DNA from: Jaapia argillacea MUCL 33604
Taxonomy: Eukaryota; Basidiomycota; Agaricomycetes; Jaapiales; Jaapiaceae
Assembly (NCBI GenBank): GCA_000697665.1
Contig: KL197719.1
Location: 939,968-1,003,967, forward strand
Reading direction: 5' to 3'
Length of the DNA: 64,000 nucleotides
The position numbers and the translations under genes are program-made. Within the stretch, counting starts at the first letter, position 1. Each line of letters opens with the position of its first letter. Positions 26,201 to 37,315 of this stretch are shown piece after piece. The notes under the pieces are model-generated. The model saw only the letters and a program-made list of their open reading frames with translations, ran no database searches and was not told where the DNA came from.

Positions 26201-27533
26201 GAGGAACGTCGGGAAACCCGGAATGAGATGAGGTCGGGATTGGTCCTAGTGAGGTATAATCGATGGAGGGTCCGAGTGTAGGAGGTTTTGTGCCCCCCTT
26301 CCCAGAATCAGGAGGTGGTACGTCCAAGTAGGCCAGAGACATCTGCATAGCATACATCCTGCAAGCACTGACCCAGCTCTGAGGGTCGATCTCTCCTTCA
26401 ACATCGACCGACACCAAAGCACCCCATGTTGGATGCCGTACAATAACATCCAAACCCTGCGCAAGGTTCCCACTGACTAGCCTTCCAACGCAATCCCTCC
26501 GCAGACTGACAGTCTCCTCGACACTAAGACTCTGAGCCAAGAGTTGTCTCCGACCGAGGTGAAGGGCTTCAATGTGTTCTCGGACAGTGTGGAAGAGCTT
26601 GTAATCTCGCCGTGCCAGATATTGGAACATCAACATATGCCACTCTCGTAACGCCGACGCAATCTCATCAACGATAGGCTGGGTAGCACCCGAAGCCGTA
26701 TCATCGCCAGATTTCAGCGATGGGCGAGGTGGCAGCGGCTTCAGCATCTGAGACTCAGTGGGCGAGGCCGACCTGGTACTAGGAGGGTAAACGGGTATCC
26801 CAGCCCTTGCCGAAGTTCCTTGGTCCGGGGGAGGGACGAGCTTGAAAGATTTTGCACCTCTCCAACTTCCGCCATCCTCGTACTCCTCCTGCAAATTCCC
26901 CATACTAGGAGTTTTGTCTCTACTCCACTGTGGATACAGATCATGTCCCCCATTCCCGCCATTGGTCCCACTAAGCGTGTCCGTATTGTTCATCGAATTG
27001 GCCAATTCCGCGAGACGACCTTCGGCGTCGGAGAGTTCATCCCGGACGTGTATGTGCGACGCAGGGAATATACCAATGAAGACCTGTTGGGGTTCTTCCA
27101 CCTTTGGGGGCTTTGACGTTGAAGGATCCGACGAGTGTGACCAATTCACGGGCGGCTGTCTCGTAGTACACACCACATATCTGCCAAACAAACCCACCAA
27201 TATCAGCATAACCACCATCTCCAAACACGAAACCTAACGGGAGACAGTCTCAACGCACCCTCGATACCAAACACCATCACATTCCTTCCCTCTAGGCGTA
27301 TATTTTTCGAACGCATACACCTCATCTCCAACTTCCAACGCCACAACATCCTTATTCGCAATATTGTCAATCGAATTTTCCGTAACAGTCGAAAGGCGTG
27401 TCCTATTCGAAATCTTGGTATCCCGGTGGGAAAGTGATAGTGGGTGAATCGCGTAGCCGTAGACAATTAACGGGAGTGGTTCCCATATTCCTCTCCGTTG
27501 GCCAGATGGTTGTCCTGTGGCGGAGGGAGCCAT
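20220..27533 (-). CDS. DOCK-family guanine nucleotide exchange factor (DOCK1/Dck1 type)
   Basis: CDS of 13 exons: complement(join(20220..20882, 20937..21357, 21417..21643, 21700..21838, 21890..21968, 22018..22192, 22249..22323, 22387..22776, 22827..22958, 23011..23593, 23647..25449, 25510..27180, 27259..27533)); 2210 residues, all junctions in phase. These proteins activate Rac-type GTPases and act with an ELMO partner at the membrane. An SH3 domain opens the protein (about residues 15-125; EVGDEVYAFEKY, then VWYRGYVV and IGIFPASHIHV). A DHR1/C2-like domain follows around 650-870 (SIKIFRGDAQ; LRLGFPDVVFPEDVRNELYI; YFHSMVFQRN). A long helical region leads to DHR2 (about 1500-1985) with DYFRVAFYGNFPAAIRHKQF, the continuing strand YRGYEWEKFGAF, and the nucleotide-exchange region ALSMCLNGAVDAPIGSG. 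The Ser-rich tail of about 220 residues is poorly conserved. The SH3 start makes this the DOCK-A/B-like group rather than Zizimin. Confidence 0.93.
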
Positions 27534-27999
27534 GGTCCCTTCACTTCTTCCCGCTGACGGGAGATCAGGATATCTTTGGCAAAGCCTCTTTCGCGGAAGC
27601 GAGATCTCCAAGTGGAGAAAGTGGAAGGTGTGCAAGCGCTGACCAGCGCCGAATGGTTGGTAGCAAGTAATTTTGCACCAAGTCCGCGAACACGGTTACG
27701 GCAGCGTGGTTCATCAGCCTTCTGATCATCGCAGGCACAGGGCCAAAAGCTTTCACACAAAATTCTTATTCAACTTAGAGTTGCACGGAAGACTGGGAGA
27801 TCTCGATACTTGTTGTTGATGAAGATGACGACAGCCATCATCAGTGAACTTGAACTTTTCGACGACTGAGTCATTTAATTCAAGACAACTCGCCACGATT
27901 GAAGGAAAGCTCAAAAGCAATCGAGATGGGCGCGCAGAGTAAGCAGCGAACTGATAAGTATGTAAACCAGGGAACAAACCATACAATAAACCACGAGAA
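27534..27999. other. Intergenic between DOCK and Spc34-like genes
   Basis: These 466 bases contain the DOCK gene's 5' region and the Spc34-like gene's 3' end. Open minus-strand frames (for example 27565-27756) overlap the DOCK 5' region and have no recognisable content. Nothing else is seen. Confidence 0.45.
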
Positions 28000-30060
28000 T
28001 TAAACATCCACAAACTTGACGATCTGCTCCCCTTTCCCTCTCTCAATCCTAACCAACCTCTTTGCAACGCACCCATATAGTGCCCGTTGGCTGGCCTGGG
28101 CACCCATACCATCCTCCTCCCCATCTCCACTCTGCTTTAATCTCGAAGCCAAAACTTCCTTAAGAGCATTAATCTCCATCGATAGAGTGGGCGATGTCAG
28201 GAGGGTGAGCAGAAGGAGAGAGGTCAAAAGTTGATGGGTCGTCGGGGTAGATGGAAGGACGGGTGGTGCGAGAGAGGAAACGGAGGAGGTCGAAGGGGAC
28301 GGAGGAGAGAGAACTTGAGAGCAAAGAGTATCAAGGTATGCGCTTGACCGGAATATATGGTTAGGTTGAGTGCAGCGACAATATAATCCAAACGCATACA
28401 TGGTATCTTTTGCCCTAGGAGGCCTGTTTCCGCCGCCGCTCGAAACGTCAAAGGTGTTTCCTGGCATGATGATCTCTCCTACACTTGACCACATCTTCGT
28501 CTGAAGTAGTAATGAAGCACCAGTGTCAACTTCTCTGAAAAGGAGATGAAAGGCTCGAGCCCACTCACCACAATTCTCTCCATCTCAGTTGTGACCTTTA
28601 ATCTTGGCTTCTTTGCAGATTCCTTCACGGTCTTTGTCCGGTCTGGAGACCGCTTCGGTTGCACTGGCGTTTGGACCGACCTGGGTGGAGAGGGTGGCAG
28701 TGGCATGGGCACCCGTTGGATTGAGGGTATGGGGGGTTTGGAGAGTACGACCGTTTCATCGGCCTCGCTAGTCGTGCTGGGCGCGTCTGGGAGTTCATCG
28801 GAATCATGGACAAGATGTGTGACCTCGGGTTTGTCCTGAGATCCTTGCGAGTCTCTAACAGGAGGTGACCCTTGATCTACCTCTCGCGCTTTCGCAACGT
28901 CCCGTAAATCCCTCCTCCCGGCCCCCAGCCCGAACCCAAGGCCCTTCCTTATTTGGTTGCCACCTGCAGGTAACGGACTAGCAAACCCAACACTAACATC
29001 CCCCAACTCCCCCATCAACCCATCGTCGGCATCCAACAACAACTCTTGCGACTGAGCTTCTGCTGTGAACTGGAGTGTCCGGGCTTTCGCGGCTGGTGTA
29101 TTCCAAAACACTTCTTCTTGGACTGACACATCTACAACAGGTTTCGGAGCCGGCTTGGTTGGTGGTTTGGTGAATCTCGACCGTGGACGCGTTGGTTTCT
29201 TCAGAAGGGCTTCCTTCTGCATCGATCGTATTGCATCACATCCTTTTGTCAGGTGCGAGGTATTGGAGAGGAACAAAACTACGACAGACCTGTTTCTTCA
29301 ACTCATTTATCCGGACTTGGAGTTCCTGTATCCTCCTCTCCTCCTCGACTGCCATGGATTTCGGCGACGGAGGAGGTTCGCCATCTAAATCATCAGCCTA
29401 CTTAGTTGTTGGGACGAAACACCGAAGTACGAGAGATGGAAACGAACTTGCTGGTGATTTAAAGAGTCGAGACGATCCGTATACGTCTCGATGTCCTCTC
29501 TGACGGAGGCAAGATCTTCGAGCATCGCTATTACTTGTGCTCGAGCTCGAGGCATTGGTCGGATTGTGTTGCTAATTCGTCGGTGAAAGTAATCATGATC
29601 AGCGTTGGATGCGGAGACAAGCAGGATGGGCTTACTAGCGATCGAGGTACTTCAAAGTAGCACTGGCATAAACCTCTGGTTCCACCTCCTTCACCTTTGA
29701 AGGGTCACCTCCTCTACCAGCTGCCCCACCCCTCCTTAACGGTGTAGCTCCATGAAACTCGACGCGTGTGATCTCCCCGCCTACCAATCCGCTTTGTCCG
29801 ATTCCAACACCTTTGTCCGCGCCCTTATCCCCATCCTGCGCAATCTGACGCGTTGGAGGGACAAGATTGAACAATCCAATTTCTGAGGAATCGACGTCGC
29901 GAATGAGGTCTCCGAGGTGGGTGTGCAGGAGCGCTCGAGCGAAGGGACCTGAATTTGAAGATGAACTCGACGACGGGGTTGAAGCTATGGAGGCTGCTGT
30001 TGATTTTATTGATTGAGAAGTGTAGAGTAGGCGATCAATCGAATCCGATAGGTTGGGCAT
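28000..30060 (-). CDS. Spc34-like DASH/Dam1 kinetochore complex subunit, with long C-terminal extension
   Basis: CDS complement(join(28000..28342, 28400..28500, 28569..29216, 29290..29397, 29448..29571, 29636..30060)), 582 residues. DASH rings couple kinetochores to microtubules in fungi. The N-terminus has the layout of Spc34: a short helix (SDSIDRLLYTSQSI), the segment ALLHTHLGDLIRDVDSSEIGLF, then EVYASATLKYLDRY and NTIRPMPRARAQVIAMLEDL, followed by a coiled coil (EDIETYTDRLDSLNHQQ; EEERRIQELQVRINELKKQ). The rest, Pro/Ser/Lys-rich, ends in a compact helical block (MWSSVGEIIMPGN; PPRAKDTIAYLDTL; ALYGCVAKRLVRIERG) that I cannot name. That C-terminal block is continuous by phase through two introns, so it belongs to the same gene in my model. 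The family name rests on the N-terminal third; the protein is about twice yeast Spc34's length. Confidence 0.62.
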
Positions 30061-30171
30061 CGTTTAGCAGACACTGATACAAGCAACAATCCACTGGTAT
30101 CAGCAAAATAACGGAGGAAGTCCGAGTCAAGGTGGTGGGAGCCTGACGCGCCGCAGGTTGATGCTATACCA

Positions 30172-30437
30172 TCACCAGCACTCACCGTATCTCTTGTTCC
30201 GTCTCGCTTTGACTTTCCGAGTATATCTCGACCAATAGACGTGATTAGCTCCGAGTCCTGGTTTGTCCTCTTGAACGCGAAGGAGAATCTGGACGAGAGC
30301 CCTGCACTTCAGCTTGGTGTTGATTCCTGCAGGTCTGAGTCCCCCTCTTGGGCATAACGAGGTGGTTCTCTGACAATTCTCTGTGCGATCCAACTGCGAG
30401 ACGGAACCTCTCCGCGTTCACGAATGAGAATATCCAT
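30172..30437 (-). CDS. Possible small basic protein of 56 residues
   Basis: Model complement(join(30172..30326, 30422..30437)). The first exon codes only MDILI plus one base; a 95-base intron (gtgaac...ctgcag) joins it to a second exon reading KLKCRALVQILLRV and HVYWSRYTRKVKARRNKRYG. The coding look is good: a Leu-rich helix, a Trp/Tyr patch and a very basic tail, as in small ribosomal or organellar assembly proteins, but I cannot assign a family. A GTGAG donor sits just before the stop (in the Gly codon), so more exons toward the Spc34-like start at 30060 are possible. It might instead be an upstream part of that transcript. Confidence 0.35.
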
Positions 30438-31059
30438 CGCGCTTTGGGTGTGGTGTTTGCTGGACCTTCAATCTTCAAGCTTCAAGCTACAGTCACGCCA
30501 TCCACCACCCAGTGAGTGCAACCATCTATTCCCCTTCCCAGAGTAAGTAACCCCATCGTTGAGGGAACGGGAGACGACCCCAGATTGCTCGCACCATCAT
30601 CGAACACCAGTGAACGTTCTGGTTTCCTGTAACTTATTCACCTGGCAGTGAATTTTACGGACCTTGAGTCTTCCATTGACTTATGCCACTTTTTGCTTCA
30701 TTGGCCCCCTGTTCATCTCAGGCTTCCTTTCAAATTTCTCAAGGCGAGCACTGATCAGGTGCCGTCGAGTACACCTTATCACAGCTCAAGGAATCACCGA
30801 CTACATTCGAGAAATCGAATGTAAACACGAGAGGTCCAAGCGAACAATGCGTGAATCCACCTGGCAGGCCACCCGTGGATGGTTACTCACGATCCACAGG
30901 AACACAAAGAGAGGCCACACTGATGGATGGAATGCCACGAGACTCCAACCAAGGACAAAACCTTGATACGTCTGGGAACCACTGCCCTTCCCAACTCCCC
31001 GATATCAACCTTTCATTCAGTGCAATCTTCCGCTTTGTATTTCTTTCTCCGAATCCTCC
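30438..31059. other. Intergenic, divergent promoter region
   Basis: These 622 bases separate the possible small gene (minus) from the orphan at 31060 (plus). No protein or RNA gene is recognisable. Short frames in it (for example 30664-30966) have no family resemblance. Confidence 0.4.
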
Positions 31060-31992
31060 ATGGCTATAGTCGAGCATACCTCTACCGTTGCAATGACGCC
31101 ACTCCATCCTCTATCCTTCCCCTCGGAGGAGGCAAAAACTCTTCTTCAACCTCCTCGTCTAAGGCGAAAGGCCGGCACTGTACCGGTAGAGGCATCCAAT
31201 TCCCCCTCTCCGCCCTCATCTACGCTATCTCCGTATACAGCTGGAAAGCTTGAGATGACCTCATCCTACAATCTCGTCCTCTACCACTCTCTGGTGACCC
31301 AACAAGACGGACTCGTTGAGGAGGTTCGACAGTCTATCGAGAGAGGACCAGCTCGATTTAAGAGAATCATCCAAAATCATCAGAAACTACGTGAGCCTTC
31401 TCCCGCTCCCTCCGTCATAGCTCGAAATTTATATCTTGTTAGGCAACGTCTTTGAGGGGGGCGATTCTGCGTTTTGTTGGGTGGGGTGCCCGAGATACCG
31501 GTTGAGCAGGAGAGCGGAGGGAAATGTCCAACGGAACCCACGAGGCGCTCTCTGCGAGTGCTGGAGAAGGCTAATCCAAAACCTGCGAACACTCCAGTAC
31601 AAGTTCCGCCATCGGCACTCGTGACCAAAGGAAAGGGCAAGGGTAAAAAGGCCACAAAAGAAGAACAGCACAATCGCCCAGATGAGAACAAACATCGTCC
31701 AGAAACTTCGAGTTCGACTACGAGGGTGCGACAATCGAATGGGAAAGGGAAGGAGAAGGCTGTTGTCGTTACTCGGGAAGAAATCGACAGTCGAAACGGG
31801 GAGATACAAGGTGGACCCGAGAGTTGTAGCGCTCCCAAGCCAAGTTTGATCATCAAGCTTCCGCGGCCGCGAGTCCCCAGAACCAATCGATCCAATTTGA
31901 CCGTTCCTCAGGATCTCGCCCAGGGACTTTTACCTGTGGCAAAGATACCTCCGCCCGACGTCGCGTCTAGTACACGTCCCATTCGGCGTTAA
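31060..31992 (+). CDS. Low-complexity orphan protein
   Basis: CDS join(31060..31390, 31520..31992), 267 residues. I do not recognise it. The first exon has one helix-like segment (SSYNLVLYHSLVTQQDGLVE, then VRQSIERGPARFKRIIQNHQ) that is the only part looking folded. The second exon is Lys/Pro/Ser-rich with two Lys-Gly tracts (TKGKGKGKK and NGKGKEKA) and a basic end (LPRPRVPRTNRSN), so a nuclear or nucleic-acid role is conceivable but unproven. The 129-base intron was chosen because nearer acceptors give a stop or the wrong phase; this is the least certain part of the model. Confidence 0.42.
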
Positions 31993-32811
31993 AGGGCCCC
32001 ATCGGCCAGCAGAGCCTCAGGTTATCTCGGGCTTGAAGGTTTAGCTGAGTTGGAGGTTTTGAGGAGAGAACTTGAACAGAATTAGTGGTCTCGAAGACTT
32101 GGCGCTCGCTAGATGAGGGGGAGCCGATTCTTTTCAGTTGATGATCTCGGAGGAGAGCCACTGAAGCTTGAATTGACATTGGTGAATATGTTTATTGCTG
32201 GAATGCTACTTTTGCTGTATGCAAGCCAGTAGTCATGTATGTACATGTATGGCCGCCACGACATTTCTTATGATGACTTCGATGCCAACGAAGGAGGCCA
32301 ACGGATCAAGAAAGCTGTGCATGCCTGTCACCCTTCGACAGCAAAGCGGCAAGCCTTGAACAATCGATGCTATTGTCACCAAGGCTCCAAATGTACAGCT
32401 TCCTAGCCACGGTTCTCTCCTTGTCTGCACAGATCTTCCCCGTAGCGACGTGTGATTCAGACTCGAACCGCACCCACATAAACTCTCCTCATCTTGCGTT
32501 TTGGTTACGACTCAGGCTGGATCTGGTATCCAATAGTCCTTGCCAAACGCCACCCACTTGTACTTAGTTCTGCCTCCTCGTAGCTCGACCTCCTACCAGT
32601 GAGTCCAAGTGAACACTGTCATCAATCATTTGGGTTCTGTTGACGGACTCTAGATTAGCGTTCCCGAACCTTAGTGAAGATTCGAAGGAGTCCTAGACCG
32701 CCGACAGGGAGTTGACGACTACACTCCGAGTGGTGAGTTTCCCCGGGGCTTCAAGGCGTGAATTCTCATTCATCTCGTTCCTTTCATTAGCAAGCGAAGC
32801 GGTCGGTTCAG
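31993..32811. other. Intergenic, 0.8 kb
   Basis: No gene visible. It holds the 3' end of the orphan at 31060 and the upstream region of the F-box-like gene. No repeats or RNA genes were noticed. Confidence 0.45.
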
Positions 32812-34362
32812 ATGTCTGAATTGATCATGAAGACAAACACATGTCATCCTATGTTGGAGCAGAGCGACATCCTCAGATTGGTATTCGAAGAATGCGCTCG
32901 TGACGGTTCCAACAAAATCAAGACTCTGGCCTCCGCCGCACTCTGCTGCCACTCATGGCACGACCCAGCCAATGACGTTCTGTGGGGATTCCAGGACGTC
33001 GTTGAGCCATACTTGCGAACGCTTCCAGGCGTGGAAGAGGTCGGTGATAGACTGGTGGGTATTATATCTATCTTCGTCTTTATTTCTGTCCCATTGACGG
33101 ATTGCTGCCAGACTTTGCAGACTTACATTTCCGAGGCCCAATGGGCCAGATTCATCAAATTCGCGAAGCGGGCCCGGACGTTGTATCTCCCCGACACGGC
33201 AGTTCACCAATGCCTTTCCCATCGTATGGCGCAACTTTCGGGTGGACAGCTCATCTTCCCATGTCTGCGGGACCTCCAGTGGATTATGGGGGATACTGAA
33301 GATACGCATTGGCCATTTTTGTTCCTTTCTCCTACTCTTCAAGCAGTCTCAGTTCATGGGTTCGCCGACGGGAGTCGTTCCCAACAAATGAGCGCATTTT
33401 TTGACGCTCTTCTTCGACTGGATCGTTTAGAATCGCTCTCAATCAAAGCGAATCTGGACGACCTTTCGGTCGTCGGAAAGTTCACCCATCTCGTTGACCT
33501 CAACGTTCGGCAGATATCATTTTCAGGAGATCGTAACCTCTTCCAGCAATTGCCATTTCTTACTAGACTTCGCAATCTTTCATTCAACGTCGACGGCCTC
33601 AAAGTCGATGACAATGTCAAGCGGGTTGCGATGCCGTCGGTAACGTCTTTGACGCTCGAGGGCAATGCCACCAACTTGGCTCGAGTGATGTACTTGATGA
33701 AGTTACCTCTCCTTGAAACCATCCACCAATTTACCCACGGGACTCGCTCCGAATGCCAATCTTGCGTCTCTGCCATCCCCTCATGTTTCGTTTTAACTCG
33801 CACTATCAAACTGAGGTTTAAAGTCACAGGCCTCGACCCAGGTTCGACGACAAATGCGTTCCCAATGATCCACCCCCTGCTTAGGGTGCAGACATTGGAA
33901 TCATTGACCGTCACCCTCGAACCGAACCCGAAGCGTCAATTTCGCTTGATGGATGATAATTTCAAACATATGGCCGATGCATGGCCACTCCTTCACGACA
34001 TCTACATCGCATACCCTCTAGGCAGACCACAGCCGACATTCACGACCCTGGTCACTCTGGCTCGGCGATGCAAGTCACTCGAAAGCATATCCCTACCAAT
34101 CATGACCACCCCGTTGCCTCATACCCGCGAGATTCCTTTACTGTCCCACCAATTGGATTTTTTGGGAGTTTTTGCTGCGGGTGTGGTGGACGACGCGAAC
34201 CGAGCAGCTTATTTCCTGTTTAAAATGTTTCCGAGCCTCCAGCGTATCGTTTGCCTTGAGGGTAATGGTGTGGAAGAAGACTGGGAAAAGGTTGCGGGGG
34301 AATATGAGCAGTTGAAGCAAGTCGAGAGAGATATACTTGCCCGGAGGTGTCTGTTGGGTTGA
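32812..34362 (+). CDS. F-box-like, leucine-rich-repeat-like protein
   Basis: One long frame of 516 codons, or 497 residues if the 57-base segment 33055..33111 (gtgggt...ccag) is removed as an intron; it is in frame and lacks a stop, so both forms are possible, but it interrupts the protein with a hydrophobic run and I favour splicing. The N-terminus (SDILRLVFEECARDGSNKI, then LASAALCCHSWHDPAN) has the spacing of a divergent F-box (ending in LWG), and the rest shows irregular Leu-rich units (LESLSIKANLDDLSVVGKF; LVDLNVRQISF; LRNLSFNVDGL). Such proteins are numerous in agaricomycetes and act as putative SCF ubiquitin-ligase adaptors. Target unknown. Confidence 0.68.
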   Translation: MSELIMKTNTCHPMLEQSDILRLVFEECARDGSNKIKTLASAALCCHSWHDPANDVLWGFQDVVEPYLRTLPGVEEVGDRLVGIISIFVFISVPLTDCCQTLQTYISEAQWARFIKFAKRARTLYLPDTAVHQCLSHRMAQLSGGQLIFPCLRDLQWIMGDTEDTHWPFLFLSPTLQAVSVHGFADGSRSQQMSAFFDALLRLDRLESLSIKANLDDLSVVGKFTHLVDLNVRQISFSGDRNLFQQLPFLTRLRNLSFNVDGLKVDDNVKRVAMPSVTSLTLEGNATNLARVMYLMKLPLLETIHQFTHGTRSECQSCVSAIPSCFVLTRTIKLRFKVTGLDPGSTTNAFPMIHPLLRVQTLESLTVTLEPNPKRQFRLMDDNFKHMADAWPLLHDIYIAYPLGRPQPTFTTLVTLARRCKSLESISLPIMTTPLPHTREIPLLSHQLDFLGVFAAGVVDDANRAAYFLFKMFPSLQRIVCLEGNGVEEDWEKVAGEYEQLKQVERDILARRCLLG

Positions 34363-35299
34363 CAAGTATGACTTTGGCTTTACACTTCCCTCTTCAACCC
34401 CAACTTCTTACCCAGGATCTCTCCCTAGATCTCTCCTGTCGATCCCGGCCTATTCACCCTGGTACTTTGACCCTAAGAAGTGCTTCCCTATCCTTGAGCT
34501 GAGATCCGCGAAGGCTATTTTCTTGTCCAATCTATTGTCCATGGGGTCGCCATCCGCAAAGGTTGGAATAGTTCCAGATGAGACTGTAACACTGTACTGG
34601 CCTGTAGTTTGTGTGAAATTCTTGTGAAACGTATACGAAACAAATTCCCGCTACTTTGGTAGTGGCCATGGGTCTTGTATCGTTGTATGCTTTATAGGTT
34701 CTCAGCCACTTTTTCGCTCGATTACAAAGATGAGACATTTCTTTTGTCTGAACTCAAAAACTTGAGGGTGCTTCCGTGACCTTATCCCGCCTGAATATCT
34801 GCTTTGCACCGACGACGACGAGTAGTCTGAGTACCATCCGGAGTTCAATCCCACATCCTCCTGTATCATCTCCCTCTCATGGTACAGTATGACATAATAC
34901 CCTCCTCGACATACAGCAGTCCCTTTATTTGCCCATTCTCCACTCGTGCTGTCAACCAAGTGCAACTTCGCCCGCGGCCGCATGTATGCACATAATGATC
35001 TGCCACCTCGCGCCGCTTCATCGTCAATATTAATGCCCCCCACGGCCGAACCTCCCCTTGCATGCCTTCTACAACCACTTGCTTTGTGTTCTCGACCGAT
35101 TTAAATACGCTCCTTTCCTGGAATTTATGGAGTAATAATGGGTTGCCGTAGCGGACTGTTGCCGCGTATGCGGCCTTTCGCGTTATAAGGCTAAGGGTGT
35201 GGCGCGTGCAAGGCAGGAAAGCCTGAGGTTGGGGTTACATCCTCGTTTAGCCCAATTTCAATTATCCAACAGTCCCAAAGCCCACCTCCAACACAAACC
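34363..35299. other. Intergenic, 0.9 kb
   Basis: No supported gene. A minus-strand frame at 34702-35043 (113 codons) has no recognisable feature and lies in the 3' region of the F-box-like gene and the LSM2 promoter. A run of CT- and A-rich short tracts precedes the LSM2 start. Confidence 0.4.
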
Positions 35300-35857
35300 A
35301 TGGTGAATCCCCCTCACTCCCGCCTTTCTTCCAAAACCATTCGCTTACCAGATCACACCCAAGCTCATCTTTTCCGTCTTCAAAACACTGACAGACCAAC
35401 GCGTAACGGTCGAACTCAAGAATGACCTTTCGATAACTGGCACTCTCAAATCTGTCGATCAGTCAGTCTCGTCTCGCCTCTCATTTCATCAAGGTGGGCA
35501 CTGAGGTTTTGGTGTGGGTGGGAAGGTTCTTGAATATCAGGTTGGATTCGATAAAGGTGTTGGATGAGGCGAGGTACCCTCACATGGTTCGTTCCTCCAC
35601 CTTTCCTCGTGTTTTTGGTGTAAAGTTAGCGTTGTTGTTGATTCGTTTGTGATAGATGGCGGTGAAGAACTGCTTTATTAGAGGGTCTGTCGTTCGATAC
35701 GTCCAGCTCCCGGCAGAACACGTCGATACCCAACTATTAGAGGATGCGACGAGACGAGGTGCGCACAGATTCAAAGTTTATCATGTCATTCCTTTGTCCG
35801 TTGAACTCATGAATCTATGATCTTTGCGCAGAATCACTCAATCAGGGCAAACGATGA
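35300..35857 (+). CDS. LSM2: U6 snRNA-associated Sm-like protein LSm2
   Basis: CDS join(35300..35302, 35364..35461, 35526..35586, 35656..35758, 35832..35857), 96 residues, the size of yeast LSM2 (95). LSm2 is part of the LSm1-7 ring (cytoplasmic mRNA decay) and the LSm2-8 ring (nuclear U6 snRNA 3' end). The Sm1 motif lies in VTVELKNDLSITGTLKSVDQ followed by FLNIRLD; the Sm2 motif is FIRGSVVRYVQLP at residues 61-73. The family continuation LLEDATRRE is present. The odd point is the first exon: it codes the Met alone, since the frame needs a join from ATG at 35302 to the acceptor ...acccaag before LIFSVFKTL, the universal LSm2 N-terminus. All phases agree. None of these exons is long enough to stand out as an open frame. 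Confidence 0.93.
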
Positions 35858-36069
35858 TGCACCCGGCCAGACCTGCGATAGACATCGACCCCCTCACTGG
35901 TTTCAGGGACAAGTGTCTGGCGCTGTATTTGTACCATACATCCACAACGACGATATAAGCTACACAGTAATTTATCATCGATCCAATGATCGAACCGCCC
36001 CTGCGGCGGGAGGCTGGAGAACAGCAAACGTCTTCCTTGTTTTCGTGGATGAAAAGCGCTCGCGTGATC

Positions 36070-37315
36070 CTACAAATCGACTGAGTTGGGATGTCTCCAT
36101 ATTTTGACAGTCCCATCAGCACTAGCTGTGATCATCTCTCCAGCGTCTGTGGGGTGATGTTCGGTCCAAGTTATCACTTTTGCATGCACATTGGGAGGTG
36201 GGTTCGGTTGCAACGGCGCAGCCTACACAACCAACATTCAACATCACGATTGGAGTTCGAATTTAATTGCAAAAACTCACATCGACCAAATCCCAAGCCC
36301 AAACAGCACCCTTCTCATCTCCACAAATAACAGTAGCTTCCTCATGCCCGAAACAAGCTCTACACCTATAACTCTCAACGCTATGTCCTGTGAAATCGTT
36401 GAGCATCTTTCCCGTCGTAGCATCCATGAGGCGGATGTGGGAGTCGAGAGTTGTGACGAGGTAGGTTGTGTGGTCGAGGGTTGGGAGGACTGATGTTACA
36501 GGATCTTTTGATTGGGAGAAGAGGGTGTGAAGGTTGGGTCAGAAAGGGTGGAGACGGAGGCGGGAGGGACGTACGACCGATGTAGTCAGACCTGAGTTCG
36601 CCCTTGCGGAGATCGTAGGTGCGGACGTATCCATCTACCGATCCCGTTAGAATGCTGGTTGGGCCGATGTGAATGGTTTGCACTGCATCTCTGGCTTCAT
36701 CAAGGATTTGTATTGGTGCCGACGATTGGGCTCTACGGTTCCAAGCTCCATCAATCACAGTTCAACAAGTATGAGGTGGTCAGGAGGTACCTTAGGTCCC
36801 AAAGTCTAACAGAAGCGTCGTACGATCCTGAAGCGTATCAACGTCTACCCAGGATATCATGGTAGGGCGTACATACCACTTGCGAGGACGGACGCGTCTT
36901 GGTTAAATTCTACTGTGTTGACTTTACCCATGTGCCCTGCGAACCTCTTGATAGTAGCTCCAGTACTGACATCCCACAAAAAGACAGCTCGATCGCCTCC
37001 ACAAGACGCGAACTTTGCATTATCGTGCGACCTATCCCACCCAAGCCCAACTTCAATTATTAATGGTTCAGGCGACGAAAGGGGGGAGGGTACTCACACA
37101 GCTATGGATAAGACTTCGTATCCATGTGCGGAGAAGGATTTGATTTCAGTTCCGAGGTTGGCGTTCCAGAGACGGACGGTACGGTCTTGACCACCGGAGA
37201 GGATGTATTTTGCGGTGCCTTTTGCGTAGCGAGCGACGTGGACTGCGCCTTTGTGGTTTGATAGGGTTTTGTGTAGCGTGCGGGAGAGAGGTTGGGGACC
37301 TCGAGACGGTGCCAT
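36070..37315 (-). CDS. WD40 protein WDR83/MORG1
   Basis: CDS complement(join(36070..36222, 36281..36504, 36575..36732, 36791..36827, 36877..37031, 37098..37315)), 314 residues, the usual length of WDR83 (315 in human). WDR83 is a seven-bladed beta-propeller described as a MAP-kinase scaffold and as a component of catalytic spliceosomes. The first blade (LSNHKGAVHVARYAKGTAKY, then LSGGQDRTVRLWN), the second (KSFSAHGYEVLSIAV; FASCGGDRAVFLWDV), the third (KRFAGHMGKVNTVEF; LASGSYDASVRLWDLR) and the last (ITASADGTVKIW) all show the WD signature. The family-specific region QILDEARDAVQTIHI with GSVDGYVRTYDLRKG is clear. One exon is only 37 bases. The gene converges on LSM2 (212 bases) and diverges from the F-box gene (147 bases between ATGs). 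Confidence 0.9.

Noticed and set aside
27565-27756. 63-codon minus-strand frame just upstream of the DOCK start
   Set aside because: It overlaps the DOCK gene's first exon and leader in another frame and has no conserved feature; a leader-encoded peptide cannot be excluded but is not supported.
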